Of a DNA stretch of 64,000 bases, positions 1 to 7,870 are shown piece by piece. A program made the position numbers and the translations under genes. Numbering within the stretch: position 1 is the first letter of the stretch; every line of letters starts with the position of its first letter. The notes under the pieces were generated by a model. That model searched no databases. It was not told where the DNA came from and was given only the letters and a program-made list of their open reading frames with translations. Location: NCBI RefSeq assembly GCF_008704495.1, contig NZ_CP023699.1, positions 4,774,001 through 4,838,000 of the forward strand, in the 5' to 3' direction. The stretch comes from Streptomyces kanamyceticus. Its GTDB lineage: Bacteria > Actinomycetota > Actinomycetes > Streptomycetales > Streptomycetaceae.

Positions 1-577
1 TCTCGGCGACCTGCGCCTCGGTCATGTCGGCGAAGTAGCGCAGCACGAGGACCTCGCGCTGGCGCCGCTGGAGGCCACGCATCGCCTTGATCAGCTCGTC
101 GCGCTCGAGGAGGTCGTACGCCCCCTCCTCCGCGCTCGCCATGTCGGGCATCGGCTTGGAGAGCAGCTTGAGCCCGAGGATGCGCCGCCGCAGCGCGGAG
201 CGCGAGAGGTTCACGACGGTCTGGCGCAGATAGGCCAGCGTCTTCTCGGGGTCGCGCACCCGCTTGCGCGCCGAGTGGACCCGGATGAACGCCTCCTGCA
301 CGACGTCCTCGCAGGACGCCGTGTCGTCCAGGAGCAGCGCGGCGAGGCCGAGCAGCGACCGGTAGTGGGCGCGGTAGGTCTCGGTGAGGTGGTCGACTGT
401 GGTGCCCGCTGTCATCGCCTCGTCAGCACCCTCGCGCTGCGCCGGGATGCGGGTGGGCCGCGCTGCGGGCATGGGCGCGATCACCGGCATGCCGCCGGGC
501 GCGCGGGGACGACGAGGCGGACGCAGCGCCGCCGCGCCTCTCGCCTGTACCGCTGTGAAGTCGAGTACCTCTGCCAC
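1..577 (-). CDS. SigE-family RNA polymerase sigma factor (partial, C-terminus beyond the window edge)
   Basis: The reading frame is open to the left edge, so the C-terminus is missing. The translation carries sigma region 2 (TYRAHYRSLLGLAALLLDD, then CEDVVQEAFIRVH) and the beginning of region 4 (LQRRQREVLVLRYFADMTEAQ). This is the layout of SigE-family ECF-like factors, which direct RNA polymerase to alternative promoters. The start is uncertain. GTG at 577 gives a Pro/Arg-rich leader beginning VAEVLDFTAVQARG, which I recall from Streptomyces orthologues next to asd. In-frame ATGs at 490, 472 and 415 are alternatives, and 415 lies just before the conserved domain. No anti-sigma gene is visible in the window. 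It is followed upstream by asd on the same strand. Confidence 0.85.
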   Translation of the reverse strand, partial: MAEVLDFTAVQARGAAALRPPRRPRAPGGMPVIAPMPAARPTRIPAQREGADEAMTAGTTVDHLTETYRAHYRSLLGLAALLLDDTASCEDVVQEAFIRVHSARKRVRDPEKTLAYLRQTVVNLSRSALRRRILGLKLLSKPMPDMASAEEGAYDLLERDELIKAMRGLQRRQREVLVLRYFADMTEAQVAE

Positions 578-955
578 GCCTGTTGGACACGCTTCCCCCC
601 GTCAGGGTTGTACGCGTCCGGCATCGCGTTTGCGGCAGGCCGCTCGAGCACCGTTCCTGACGATGCATCAAATGCCCCCATGCGTACCAGCTCTTCCCCT
701 ATGCCCCATTTTTTTGTGGCGCTTGAGCGACCCCTGAAGGGCGACCGCTAAAGACGCCCCCCACCCCGGTGCCGGTTGCAGTGATCGGACACGAAATCTT
801 CGGACGCGGAGATGATCCAGTTCAAGCGGTCCAGACCATCAAGTTGGACACAGAACTTACACAGATCCCACAAAGACTTCCGCTCTCGGGGCACCCACAC
901 GGCACTCGACGGCACTCGACGGCGCCCGGCAGGGCACCCGACAGCGCCCGGGAGG
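578..955. other. Intergenic region between asd and the sigma-factor gene
   Basis: These 378 bases separate the 3' end of asd from the start of the sigma-factor gene; both genes read on the minus strand. I see no convincing coding frame. The stretch around 690-720 is the least GC-rich part and contains a T-run at about 707-714. It is the likeliest place for the sigma-gene promoter, but I cannot point to clear -35 and -10 boxes. A short direct repeat of GGCACTCGAC sits at 901-920. Confidence 0.4.
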
Positions 956-2011
956 TCAGACCGTGAACTCCGCGGCCACCAGCTCGGCGATCTGCACCGT
1001 GTTCAGCGCGGCCCCCTTGCGCAGGTTGTCCCCGCACACGAAGAGTTCGAGGGCGGTCGGGTCGTCGAGGGCCCGCCGCACCCGCCCCACCCAGGTCGGA
1101 TCGGTGCCCACGACGTCGGCGGGCGTGGGGAACTCCCCCGCGGCCGGATCGTCGAAGAGCACGACGCCGGGCGCGGTCGCGAGGATCTCGCGCGCGCGGT
1201 CGACGGTGACCTCGTCCTCGAACCGCGCGTGCACGGTGAGGGAGTGCGTGGTGATGACGGGAACGCGTACGCAGGTCGCCGCCACCCGCAGCGCGGGCAG
1301 CCCGAGGATCTTGCGCGACTCGTCGCGCACCTTCATCTCCTCGGAGGACCAGCCGTCGTCCTTCAGGGACCCGGCCCAGGGCACCACGTTGAGCGCCACG
1401 GGCGCCGGGAAGGGCCCGGTGTCGTCCCCCACGGCACGGCGTACGTCACCGGGGCTCGTACCCAGCTCGCCGCCCGCGACGAGGCTCAGCTGCCTGCGCA
1501 GCGTGTCGACGCCGTCGCGGCCCGCCCCGCTCACGGCCTGGTACGAGGAGACGATCAGCTCGCGCAGGCCGAACTCGGCGTGCAGCGCGCCGATGGCGAC
1601 GATCATCGAGAGGGTCGTGCAGTTGGGGTTGGCGACGATGCCGCGCGGCCGCACGCGCGCGGCGTGCGGATTGACCTCGGGCACCACGAGCGGCACGTCC
1701 GGGTCCATCCGGAAGGCGGCGGAGTTGTCGACCACGACGACGCCCTTGGCGGTGGCGATGGGCGCCCACTGCGCGGAGACGTCGTCGGGTACGTCGAACA
1801 GCGCGATGTCGACGCCGTCGAAGACCTCCTCGCCCAGCGCGAGGACCTCGACCTCCGCACCGCGCACGGCCAGCTTGCGGCCGGCCGAGCGCGGAGAGGC
1901 GACGAGACGGATCTCGCCCCAGATGTCGGCGTGCTGCGACAGGATCTGGAGCATGACCGTGCCGACGGCCCCGGTCGCTCCGACGACCGCGAGCGTCGGC
2001 TTGCGGCTCAT
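956..2011 (-). CDS. asd: Aspartate-semialdehyde dehydrogenase
   Basis: This enzyme makes L-aspartate-4-semialdehyde from aspartyl phosphate with NADPH, the branch point to lysine/diaminopimelate, threonine and methionine. The 351-aa protein opens with the nucleotide-binding motif VVGATGAVG (residues 9-17). It carries the catalytic cysteine in NPNCTT (about residue 130) and a substrate-binding EVNP upstream of it. Its length is normal for the actinobacterial family. The ATG overlaps the stop of the upstream aspartokinase gene as ATGA, so the two are translationally coupled as ask-asd. The 5'-end placement fits the conserved alignment from the first residues. Confidence 0.97.
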   Translation of the reverse strand: MSRKPTLAVVGATGAVGTVMLQILSQHADIWGEIRLVASPRSAGRKLAVRGAEVEVLALGEEVFDGVDIALFDVPDDVSAQWAPIATAKGVVVVDNSAAFRMDPDVPLVVPEVNPHAARVRPRGIVANPNCTTLSMIVAIGALHAEFGLRELIVSSYQAVSGAGRDGVDTLRRQLSLVAGGELGTSPGDVRRAVGDDTGPFPAPVALNVVPWAGSLKDDGWSSEEMKVRDESRKILGLPALRVAATCVRVPVITTHSLTVHARFEDEVTVDRAREILATAPGVVLFDDPAAGEFPTPADVVGTDPTWVGRVRRALDDPTALELFVCGDNLRKGAALNTVQIAELVAAEFTV

Positions 2012-3282
2012 CGCCCGGTGCCTCCATAGACCACGGCCTCGTCCGTGTCGGAGTCGAGCCCGAAGGCGGTGTGCACGGCGCGCACGGCCTCGGTGACGTC
2101 ATCGGCGCGCGTGACGACCGAGATGCGGATCTCGGAGGTCGAGATGAGCTCGATGTTCACGCCCGCGTCGCTGAGCGCCTCGAAGAAGGTCGCGGTGACG
2201 CCGGGGTTGGTCTTCATGCCGGCGCCGACGAGGGAGATCTTGGCGATCTGGTCGTCGTAGCGCAGGGAGTCGAAGCCGACGGAGGACCGGGTCTTCTCCA
2301 GGGCGTCGATGGCCCTGCGGCCCTCGGCCTTGGGCAGCGTGAACGAGATGTCGGTGAGGCCGGTGGACGCGGCGGACACGTTCTGCACGACCATGTCGAT
2401 GTTGACCTCGGCGTCCGCGATGGCGCGGAAGATCGAGGCGGCCTCGCCCGGCTTGTCCGGCACGCCGACGACGGTGATCTTGGCCTCCGAGGTGTCGTGC
2501 GCGACACCGGAGATGATGGCCTGCTCCACCTTGCGGTCCCCTTGCTTCGGCTCATTGCTGACCCACGTGCCCTGCAGCCCGCTGAAGGACGACCGCACGT
2601 GGATCGGGATGTTGTAACGACGGGCGTACTCCACGCAGCGGTGGAGCAGCACCTTCGAACCGGAGCTGGCGAGCTCCAGCATGTCTTCGAAGGAGATCCA
2701 GTCGATCTTCCGGGCCTTCTTGACGACCCGCGGGTCGGCGGTGAAGACGCCGTCGACGTCCGTGTAGATCTCGCACACCTCGGCGTCGAGGGCCGCGGCG
2801 AGGGCGACAGCGGTCGTGTCGGACCCGCCACGCCCGAGCGTGGTGATGTTCTTGCCCTCCTGGCTGACGCCCTGGAACCCGGCGACGATGGCGATGTTGC
2901 CCTCGTCGATCGAGTCCCGGATGCGGCCGGGGGTCACATCGATGATCCGCGCTTTGTTGTGGACGGAGTCGGTGATGACGCCGGCCTGGCTGCCCGTGAA
3001 CGACTGGGCCTCGTGGCCCAGGTTTTTGATCGCCATGGCCAGCAGGGCCATGGCGATGCGCTCACCAGCGGTCAGCAGCATGTCGAATTCACGCCCGGCA
3101 GGAATCGGGGATACCTGCCCGGCAAGATCGATCAACTCATCCGTCGTGTCACCCATGGCGGACACCACGACAACGACCTGATGGCCGTTCTTCTTGGCGT
3201 CGACAATCCTCTTGGCGACCCGCTTGATGCCCTCGGCATCGGCTACGGAGGAGCCTCCGTACTTCTGCACGACAAGGCTCAC
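2008..3282 (-). CDS. ask: Aspartate kinase (aspartokinase), probably with an internal beta-subunit start
   Basis: This enzyme phosphorylates L-aspartate, the first step of the aspartate amino-acid family. The 424-aa protein begins with the family signature QKYGGSSV and carries [12 protein letters not shown] in the kinase domain (about residues 1-250). Two C-terminal ACT domains (about 265-330 and 345-415) would bind lysine/threonine for feedback control. The start is GTG at 3282 behind a GAGGAG ribosome site. An in-frame GTG at 2529 is preceded by AAGGGGA at good spacing and would begin [12 protein letters not shown]. That is the equivalent position to the separately translated beta subunit of other actinobacterial and Bacillus aspartokinases. 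It is coupled to asd by ATGA. Confidence 0.96.
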   Translation of the reverse strand: MSLVVQKYGGSSVADAEGIKRVAKRIVDAKKNGHQVVVVVSAMGDTTDELIDLAGQVSPIPAGREFDMLLTAGERIAMALLAMAIKNLGHEAQSFTGSQAGVITDSVHNKARIIDVTPGRIRDSIDEGNIAIVAGFQGVSQEGKNITTLGRGGSDTTAVALAAALDAEVCEIYTDVDGVFTADPRVVKKARKIDWISFEDMLELASSGSKVLLHRCVEYARRYNIPIHVRSSFSGLQGTWVSNEPKQGDRKVEQAIISGVAHDTSEAKITVVGVPDKPGEAASIFRAIADAEVNIDMVVQNVSAASTGLTDISFTLPKAEGRRAIDALEKTRSSVGFDSLRYDDQIAKISLVGAGMKTNPGVTATFFEALSDAGVNIELISTSEIRISVVTRADDVTEAVRAVHTAFGLDSDTDEAVVYGGTGR

Positions 3283-3487
3283 GTGCGCTCCTCGCTCAAT
3301 CCGTTGTGCGGTCGGCTCAGTCTAACGAGCGGCCGAAATTCGCCTCGCCAATATCACATCGTGAGATGTCCCGCTCACGAGTTGATCACCCACGGGCATA
3401 CGCCTCGCTTCTCGGGACGTACGTTCCGGCCGCTCCGACGAGTCACATGCCCGCTACGGAGCGAGGCACTCCGGAAAGTGGGGTGGG

Positions 3488-4021
3488 TCACAAGGACTGG
3501 TCGGGGGCCTTGGGCCACTGCCAGTGGGGCACCTCCCGCAGGGGGTGCAGCTCGTCGTCGCTCGCGGCGTGCGAATTCTGCTGGGCGACCCGGGTGCCGA
3601 ACTCGATGTGCGAGCGCACCGCGCCCAGGAACGGCTCGTCGTCCGGGAGACCGGCCTCCCGCAGCGCCTCCAGATAGAGCGCGGCGAACCGCTCCCGCTG
3701 CTCGTCGGTGATCTTCAGGTTCCGGTGTACGTCGATGAGGTGCCGGAAGCCGAGCTCGCGGGTGAACCGGTCGGGGCCGCCGAAGGACTCGGCCGTGAAC
3801 CAGGTCAAGTGGTCGACGTGGTGCGGCTGTCGGCGCGGGAAGACGGTGCGCAGGACGGGGTCGACGAGCGCCTTCGCATAGAAGATCTCCTCGAGCCGAT
3901 GGAGCGCTTCCTCCCCGCCCGCGTGGTCGTAGATGCTCCGCTCGCGAGGCTCCTCGCGGCTCTCCTCGCGGCTCTCCTCGCGCTGAGCGTCCTGACTGCC
4001 TTCGCTGCGGCGTTCGGCCAT
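3488..4021 (-). CDS. Group II truncated haemoglobin (globin)
   Basis: This is a small haem protein expected to bind O2 or NO and to help with redox or nitrosative stress. After a charged leader the sequence reads SIYDHAGGEEALHRLEEIFY, the 2-on-2 globin A-helix pattern. HHVDHLTWF and GFRHLIDVHRNLKI follow; the last contains the likely proximal haem histidine (HRNLKI). The 177-aa length is long for the family because of the leader and a C-terminal tail. I chose ATG at 4021 (MAERRSEG), behind AGGGGG, over the ATG at 4042. The leader contains EESREESREEPRE, encoded by a 12-bp direct repeat. It lies downstream of the DUF5063 gene on the same strand. Confidence 0.85.
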   Translation of the reverse strand: MAERRSEGSQDAQREESREESREEPRERSIYDHAGGEEALHRLEEIFYAKALVDPVLRTVFPRRQPHHVDHLTWFTAESFGGPDRFTRELGFRHLIDVHRNLKITDEQRERFAALYLEALREAGLPDDEPFLGAVRSHIEFGTRVAQQNSHAASDDELHPLREVPHWQWPKAPDQSL

Positions 4022-4112
4022 GGCGACCCCCTGGTGACCCACTGCCGCAATCCTGGGCCGTCCCCCTCGGCGCTGCCAAGGGTGCTGACCGCCATCTACG
4101 CCGTACGCATGG

Positions 4113-4139
4113 CTACTCGCGTTACTCGCGCTACTTGAC
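4113..4139 (-). repeat. 9-bp tandem repeat of the stop codon region of the DUF5063 gene
   Basis: On the coding (minus) strand the stop codon and the next six bases, TAG CGCGAG, are followed by TAA CGCGAG and then TAG CCA. The 9-bp period is a multiple of three, so three stop codons fall in the same frame. This is one of five stop-codon-anchored tandem repeats in the window. Confidence 0.8.
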
Positions 4140-4790
4140 CGTCCGCAGCCCCAGCGGCCCCGCGATCTCCTCCGCCATGACCTTCCCGGCCTCCTCCTCC
4201 AGCGCCGCCTCCGTCAGGTCCTCGTCCGTGTCCAGGCCGTCGAGGTCCTCAAGCGGCTGGTTGAGGCGGACGTGCGCGACCAGGGACTGCAGCGCGCGCA
4301 GGGCGGCCGATGCCGTGCTGCCCCAGTTGGAGAAGTAGGAGAACTGCCACCACCACAGGGCCTCCACCGTGCGTCCCGCGCGGTAGTGGGCCAGGCCGTG
4401 GGCGAGGTCCGTGACCACGTCGGCGAAGTCGTCCGAGATGCGGTGGGCGACGGGGGCCTTGCGGGGTTCGTACGGGTCGAAGACCTCGGAGTAGACGTCC
4501 ACCGGGTCGAGGAGCACCGCGAGGCGCTCGCGGAGGTCGTCCACGTCCTGTTCCGGACCGAGGTCCGGTTCGTAGCGGTCCTCGGGGACGATGTCCTCGT
4601 GGGCGCCCAGGCGGCCGCCCGCCAGGAGCAGTTGGGAGACCTCCAGGAGGAGGAAGGGCACGGCCGAGTCCGGCTCGTCGCCCTTCGCGACCTCCCTGAC
4701 CGAGACGATGAAGCTCTCGACCTGGTCGGAGATCTGTACGGCGAAGTCGTCCGGGTTCTGGGCGGTCGCGTGCAGCGTGGCGTCAGACAT
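4131..4790 (-). CDS. DUF5063 domain-containing protein
   Basis: This is a conserved actinobacterial protein of unknown biochemical role. The 219-aa acidic, soluble protein has the family features [20 protein letters not shown] at the N-terminus, [14 protein letters not shown] in the first third and [21 protein letters not shown] in the last third. It has no signal peptide or membrane segment. The start overlaps the end of recR by 8 bases (4783-4790), so it is translationally coupled to recR and belongs to the ybaB-recR cluster. That placement suggests, but does not prove, a link with DNA repair or nucleoid functions. Its stop codon heads a 9-bp tandem repeat. Confidence 0.85.
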   Translation of the reverse strand: MSDATLHATAQNPDDFAVQISDQVESFIVSVREVAKGDEPDSAVPFLLLEVSQLLLAGGRLGAHEDIVPEDRYEPDLGPEQDVDDLRERLAVLLDPVDVYSEVFDPYEPRKAPVAHRISDDFADVVTDLAHGLAHYRAGRTVEALWWWQFSYFSNWGSTASAALRALQSLVAHVRLNQPLEDLDGLDTDEDLTEAALEEEAGKVMAEEIAGPLGLRTVK

Positions 4791-5382
4791 CTAGGAGTCG
4801 TCTCCCCTCGAAGGCGCGGCCCAGGGTGACCTCGTCCGCGTATTCCAGATCTCCCCCGACAGGGAGCCCGCTGGCCAGGCGGGTGACCTTCAGGCCCATG
4901 GGCTTGATCATGCGGGCGAGGTACGTCGCCGTGGCCTCGCCCTCCAGGTTCGGGTCGGTGGCCAGGATCAGCTCCGTGACCGTGCCGTCCGCGAGGCGCG
5001 CGAGGAGTTCCCGTATGCGCAGATCGTCCGGGCCGACCCCCTCGATGGGGCTGATCGCGCCGCCCAGGACGTGGTACTTGCCCCGGAACTCACGGGTCCG
5101 CTCGATCGCCACGACGTCCTTGGGCTCCTCGACCACACAGATGACCGAGAGGTCGCGGCGCGGGTCGCGGCAGATGTTGCAGAGCTCTTCCTGCGCGACG
5201 TTCCCGCAGGTCGCGCAGAAGCGGACCTTGTCCTTCACCTCAAGCAGGGCGTGCGCGAGACGGCGTACGTCCGTGGGCTCCGCCTGGAGGATGTGGAAGG
5301 CGATCCGCTGCGCGCTCTTGGGACCGACGCCGGGCAGCCTGCCCAGCTCGTCGATGAGGTCCTGGACCACGCCTTCGTACAA
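4783..5382 (-). CDS. recR: Recombination protein RecR
   Basis: RecR works with RecF and RecO to load RecA at gapped DNA. The 199-aa protein has the helix-hairpin-helix region ([20 protein letters not shown], residues 11-30). A four-cysteine zinc motif follows (CATCG with CNICRD, about 57-75), then a Toprim domain ([18 protein letters not shown], about 79-100, and [10 protein letters not shown] near 142). Length and motif order are standard. It sits downstream of ybaB with an 89-base spacer when the GTG start of that gene's longer form is ignored. It overlaps the DUF5063 gene. Confidence 0.98.
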   Translation of the reverse strand: MYEGVVQDLIDELGRLPGVGPKSAQRIAFHILQAEPTDVRRLAHALLEVKDKVRFCATCGNVAQEELCNICRDPRRDLSVICVVEEPKDVVAIERTREFRGKYHVLGGAISPIEGVGPDDLRIRELLARLADGTVTELILATDPNLEGEATATYLARMIKPMGLKVTRLASGLPVGGDLEYADEVTLGRAFEGRRLLDV

Positions 5383-5471
5383 CGGAACGCCTTTCTGGGG
5401 GTACGTGTCCTGCTCGGTACGTACGGTAGTTGGCCCGGGGGGTTCTTAGAAGGTCGGACAGGGTCAGAAGG

Positions 5472-5813
5472 TCAGAACGGCAGGCCCGGGATGCCGCCGC
5501 CGCCCAGACCCTGCGCGAGCGGGCCGAGCTTCTGCTGCTGGAGCGCCTGCGCGTTCTCGTTGGCCGCCTGGACCGCGGCCACCACCAGGTCGGCCAGCGT
5601 CTCGGTGTCCTCCGGGTCGACCGCCTTCGGGTCGATCACCAGGCCGCGCAGCTCGCCGGAGCCGTTGACCGTCGCCTTGACGAGGCCACCGCCCGCCTGT
5701 CCTTCGACCTCGGTGCGCGCCAGCTCCTCCTGCGCGCTCGCGAGGTCCTGCTGCATCTTCTGGGCCTGCTGGAGCAGCTGCTGCATATTGGGCTGGCCAC
5801 CACCGGGGATCAC
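5472..5813 (-). CDS. YbaB/EbfC family nucleoid-associated protein
   Basis: This is a small dimeric DNA-binding protein, part of the widespread ybaB-recR gene pair. The 113-aa protein starts [17 protein letters not shown], then has the family segment [16 protein letters not shown] and a helical [13 protein letters not shown] stretch. It ends in a Gly-rich tail ([12 protein letters not shown]). I chose GTG at 5813 because AGGAG lies seven bases upstream. The ATG at 5834 would add MRNQELI but has no ribosome site. The neighbouring dnaX gene found with ybaB in many bacteria is absent here; instead a divergent SLATT gene follows at 6119. Confidence 0.93.
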   Translation of the reverse strand: MIPGGGQPNMQQLLQQAQKMQQDLASAQEELARTEVEGQAGGGLVKATVNGSGELRGLVIDPKAVDPEDTETLADLVVAAVQAANENAQALQQQKLGPLAQGLGGGGIPGLPF

Positions 5814-6118
5814 GATCAGCTCCTGGTTTCGCATGGTCGACGCGGGGTTCGAAGCGCGGGTTTTCCGCCTGGAACGAGCCTACGTGGTCGGAGGTCCCCT
5901 CGCTCCAGCACTCTTTCGAGTGAGATCGAGCGTCCTCCTATACCTGATCAAGCAGCTCTTCCGGGCGGAAAAGCCGCGAAAGCGAGCTCATGGCCACCCA
6001 TTGGGCGGTAGGAAGGGGTGCTGCGCACCAACAGCACCAGTCGTCACGCGGAGGCCACGCGGAGGGGCTCGCGCAGGATCCCGCAAAGAGCTGTCGAAGA
6101 CGTAAGAGGGAGTGCCGG

Positions 6119-6940
6119 GTGAGCCAGCCGGAGATGCAGCCCGATGGGGTGCCCCAAGAGGGGCAGGGTGCGGGCGCGCAGCGGGAAGCCGGGGAAGCGG
6201 CGGGCGCCCCGGGCGCCGCGGACGCGCGGGGCGCGCGGGGCGCGCGGGGCGCCGGGGAACCGCGGCTCGGTGACCTCACCGGGCGGGCCTTCCCCCTCGG
6301 CGACTGGGGCGAGCCCGCCGAGCGCCTCGACGAGCTGTACCGCTGGGTGGAGCGCGGCGCCCTGAACACCGCCGAGTGGTATCTCGCCGACCGCGGCTTG
6401 AAGCGGCGCGGGGCCCGGGTGCTGCGGGCCGGGGCGGCGCTGGGTGCCGTCGGGGCGGGCGTGCTTCCGCTCCTCGACCTCGTGGGGGCCGTGGGCTCCG
6501 TCGCGACCTGGGGTTTCGTCTCGCTGCTCGCCGGGGTGGCGTGCGTGGGGTGCGACCGGTTCTTCGGCCTGACGTCCGGCTGGATGCGGAACGTGGCCAC
6601 CGCGCAGGCCGTGCAGCGGCGGCTCCAGGTGCTCCAGTTCGACTGGGCGTCCGAGAGCGTACGAGAGGTGCTCGGCCCCACGGAGGGCACGGCCGGGGAG
6701 GCGGCCGAGCGGTGCCTCGGGGTGCTGCGGAAGTTCTCCGAGGACGTGACGGAGCTGGTGCGGTCGGAGACGACGGACTGGATGGTGGAGTTCCGGGCGG
6801 GGCCTGTACCGCTGGTGATGCAGGCGATGGTGCCGGGGGCCTCCCGGGGGGAGGTGCCCTCTCAGCCCGGGCGGTTCGCCCTGCCGCCGCCGGGGGCCCG
6901 GCCCAATATGCCTCGGCAGCGGCCGCCTGAGCCTCGCTGA
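6119..6940 (+). CDS. SLATT domain-containing two-transmembrane protein
   Basis: The 273-aa protein has a low-complexity leader rich in Ala, Gly and Arg (an ARG-type tripeptide run near residue 40). The SLATT region follows: WVERGALNTAEWYLADRGLK, two hydrophobic helices (about 105-145, including GAALGAVGAGVLPLLDL and FVSLLAGVACV), then CDRFFGLTSGWMRN, AVQRRLQVLQFDW and a helical tail. SLATT proteins are predicted pore-forming effectors, usually encoded with SMODS/CD-NTase or SLOG partners. No such partner is encoded nearby. The start is GTG at 6119, with GAGGGAG six bases upstream. It is convergent with the 7129-7779 gene across a strong terminator. Function here is unknown. Confidence 0.82.
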   Translation: MSQPEMQPDGVPQEGQGAGAQREAGEAAGAPGAADARGARGARGAGEPRLGDLTGRAFPLGDWGEPAERLDELYRWVERGALNTAEWYLADRGLKRRGARVLRAGAALGAVGAGVLPLLDLVGAVGSVATWGFVSLLAGVACVGCDRFFGLTSGWMRNVATAQAVQRRLQVLQFDWASESVREVLGPTEGTAGEAAERCLGVLRKFSEDVTELVRSETTDWMVEFRAGPVPLVMQAMVPGASRGEVPSQPGRFALPPPGARPNMPRQRPPEPR

Positions 6941-7034
6941 AGCGGTTCCGTGCGGTCGGCGCCGTTGCCGGTGTCATCACCGGCTTCGCCGAGTTCGTCC
7001 TCAAGCGCCGGACGGGCTGAATATCTCCCGCCGA

Positions 7035-7060
7035 GCCCGTCCGGCGGCCACCGGACGGGC
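7035..7060. terminator. Stem-loop with a repeated CCGGACGGGCTGAA element
   Basis: GCCCGTCCGG (7035-7044) and CCGGACGGGC (7051-7060) form a perfect 10-bp stem with a 6-base loop. The arm plus flank, CCGGACGGGCTGAA, also occurs just upstream at about 7011-7024. This is a short element I recognise as common between Streptomyces genes. It lies downstream of the SLATT gene and probably contributes to termination. Confidence 0.6.
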
Positions 7061-7080
7061 TGAAATTTCTCCCACCGACT

Positions 7081-7115
7081 GGAGTTCCGCCCCGCTCGCG
7101 ACGGGGCGGAACTCC
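7081..7115. terminator. Bidirectional terminator stem-loop
   Basis: GGAGTTCCGCCCCG (7081-7094) pairs perfectly with CGGGGCGGAACTCC (7102-7115) around a 7-base loop. It lies between the convergent SLATT gene and the minus-strand gene ending at 7129, so it can serve both. Confidence 0.85.
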
Positions 7116-7128
7116 CAGCTGAAATTCC

Positions 7129-7779
7129 TCAGCTGTAGATGATCATCGAGCCCTGCGCCAGGCTCCTCGTCGTCGCCGCGTGCAGGCCGAGCCAGACGTG
7201 GCGTTCCCTGGCGAAGGGGCTCTCGTCCGGTGGGGCGGGGGCCGCCGGTTCCTCCAGGGACGTGGGGCCCGCGGGCGGGGTCGGTGCCAGGGGTGGGTTC
7301 GCGGGGTCTATGCCGATCGAGGGGGCCACGAACTCCAGCTCGCGCAGGAGCGCCTGGGCGGAGCCCAGCGGGCCGCCGCCCGCGAGGAGTTCGTCGTTGG
7401 ACAGCGGCGCGGGGAAGTCCACGGGGACGTACGCGCCCGCGTGGTCGTAGTGCCAGACCAGGTGCGACTGCTGGGCCGTGGCGTCGAACATCTCCAGGAG
7501 CTGTTCGTAGTCGCCGCCCAGTTCGTCGACCGGGGTGACCTCGAGGTTGCAGATCCGCAGCAGGTAGGCGCGGCGCAGGAAATGCAGCGCGTCGTAGTCG
7601 AAGCCCGCCACCGGGGCGACGTCGCCGGACAGGCCCGGCATGTAGGAGAAGACGGGGACCGACGGGAGTCCGGCCTCGTGCAGCGCCTTGTCGTAGGCGG
7701 CGATCTCTTCCGCGAAGGGGTTGTCGGGGCTGTGGCACAACACATCGACGAGCGGGACCAGCCACAGGTCGCAGGCCAA
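7129..7779 (-). CDS. Conserved hypothetical protein
   Basis: This is a 216-aa soluble protein that I recognise only as a Streptomyces conserved hypothetical. It begins MACDLWLVPLVDVLCHSPDN and has an aromatic/acidic central part (LVWHYDHAGAYVPVDFP). A Pro-rich linker (about residues 155-185) precedes a C-terminal ERHVWLGLHAATTRSLAQG. There is no signal peptide, membrane helix or recognisable catalytic motif. It is the downstream neighbour of the large glycosyltransferase gene, 91 bases away on the same strand. It ends against a perfect 14-bp terminator hairpin. I cannot assign a function. Confidence 0.7.
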   Translation of the reverse strand: MACDLWLVPLVDVLCHSPDNPFAEEIAAYDKALHEAGLPSVPVFSYMPGLSGDVAPVAGFDYDALHFLRRAYLLRICNLEVTPVDELGGDYEQLLEMFDATAQQSHLVWHYDHAGAYVPVDFPAPLSNDELLAGGGPLGSAQALLRELEFVAPSIGIDPANPPLAPTPPAGPTSLEEPAAPAPPDESPFARERHVWLGLHAATTRSLAQGSMIIYS

Positions 7780-7870
7780 GAAGGACTCCTCGGGTCGGCT
7801 CGGTAGACGTCGGACGTCGTGCGTCGTGCGTTGCCTCGCGTGCAGGCAGCGTAGTCGGGCGGCGGTCCTG

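Noticed and set aside
812..2102. Plus-strand frames opposite asd and an Arg-rich minus-strand frame at 1446-2102
   Set aside because: asd and ask occupy this DNA with full motif sets. The other frames are compositional shadows.
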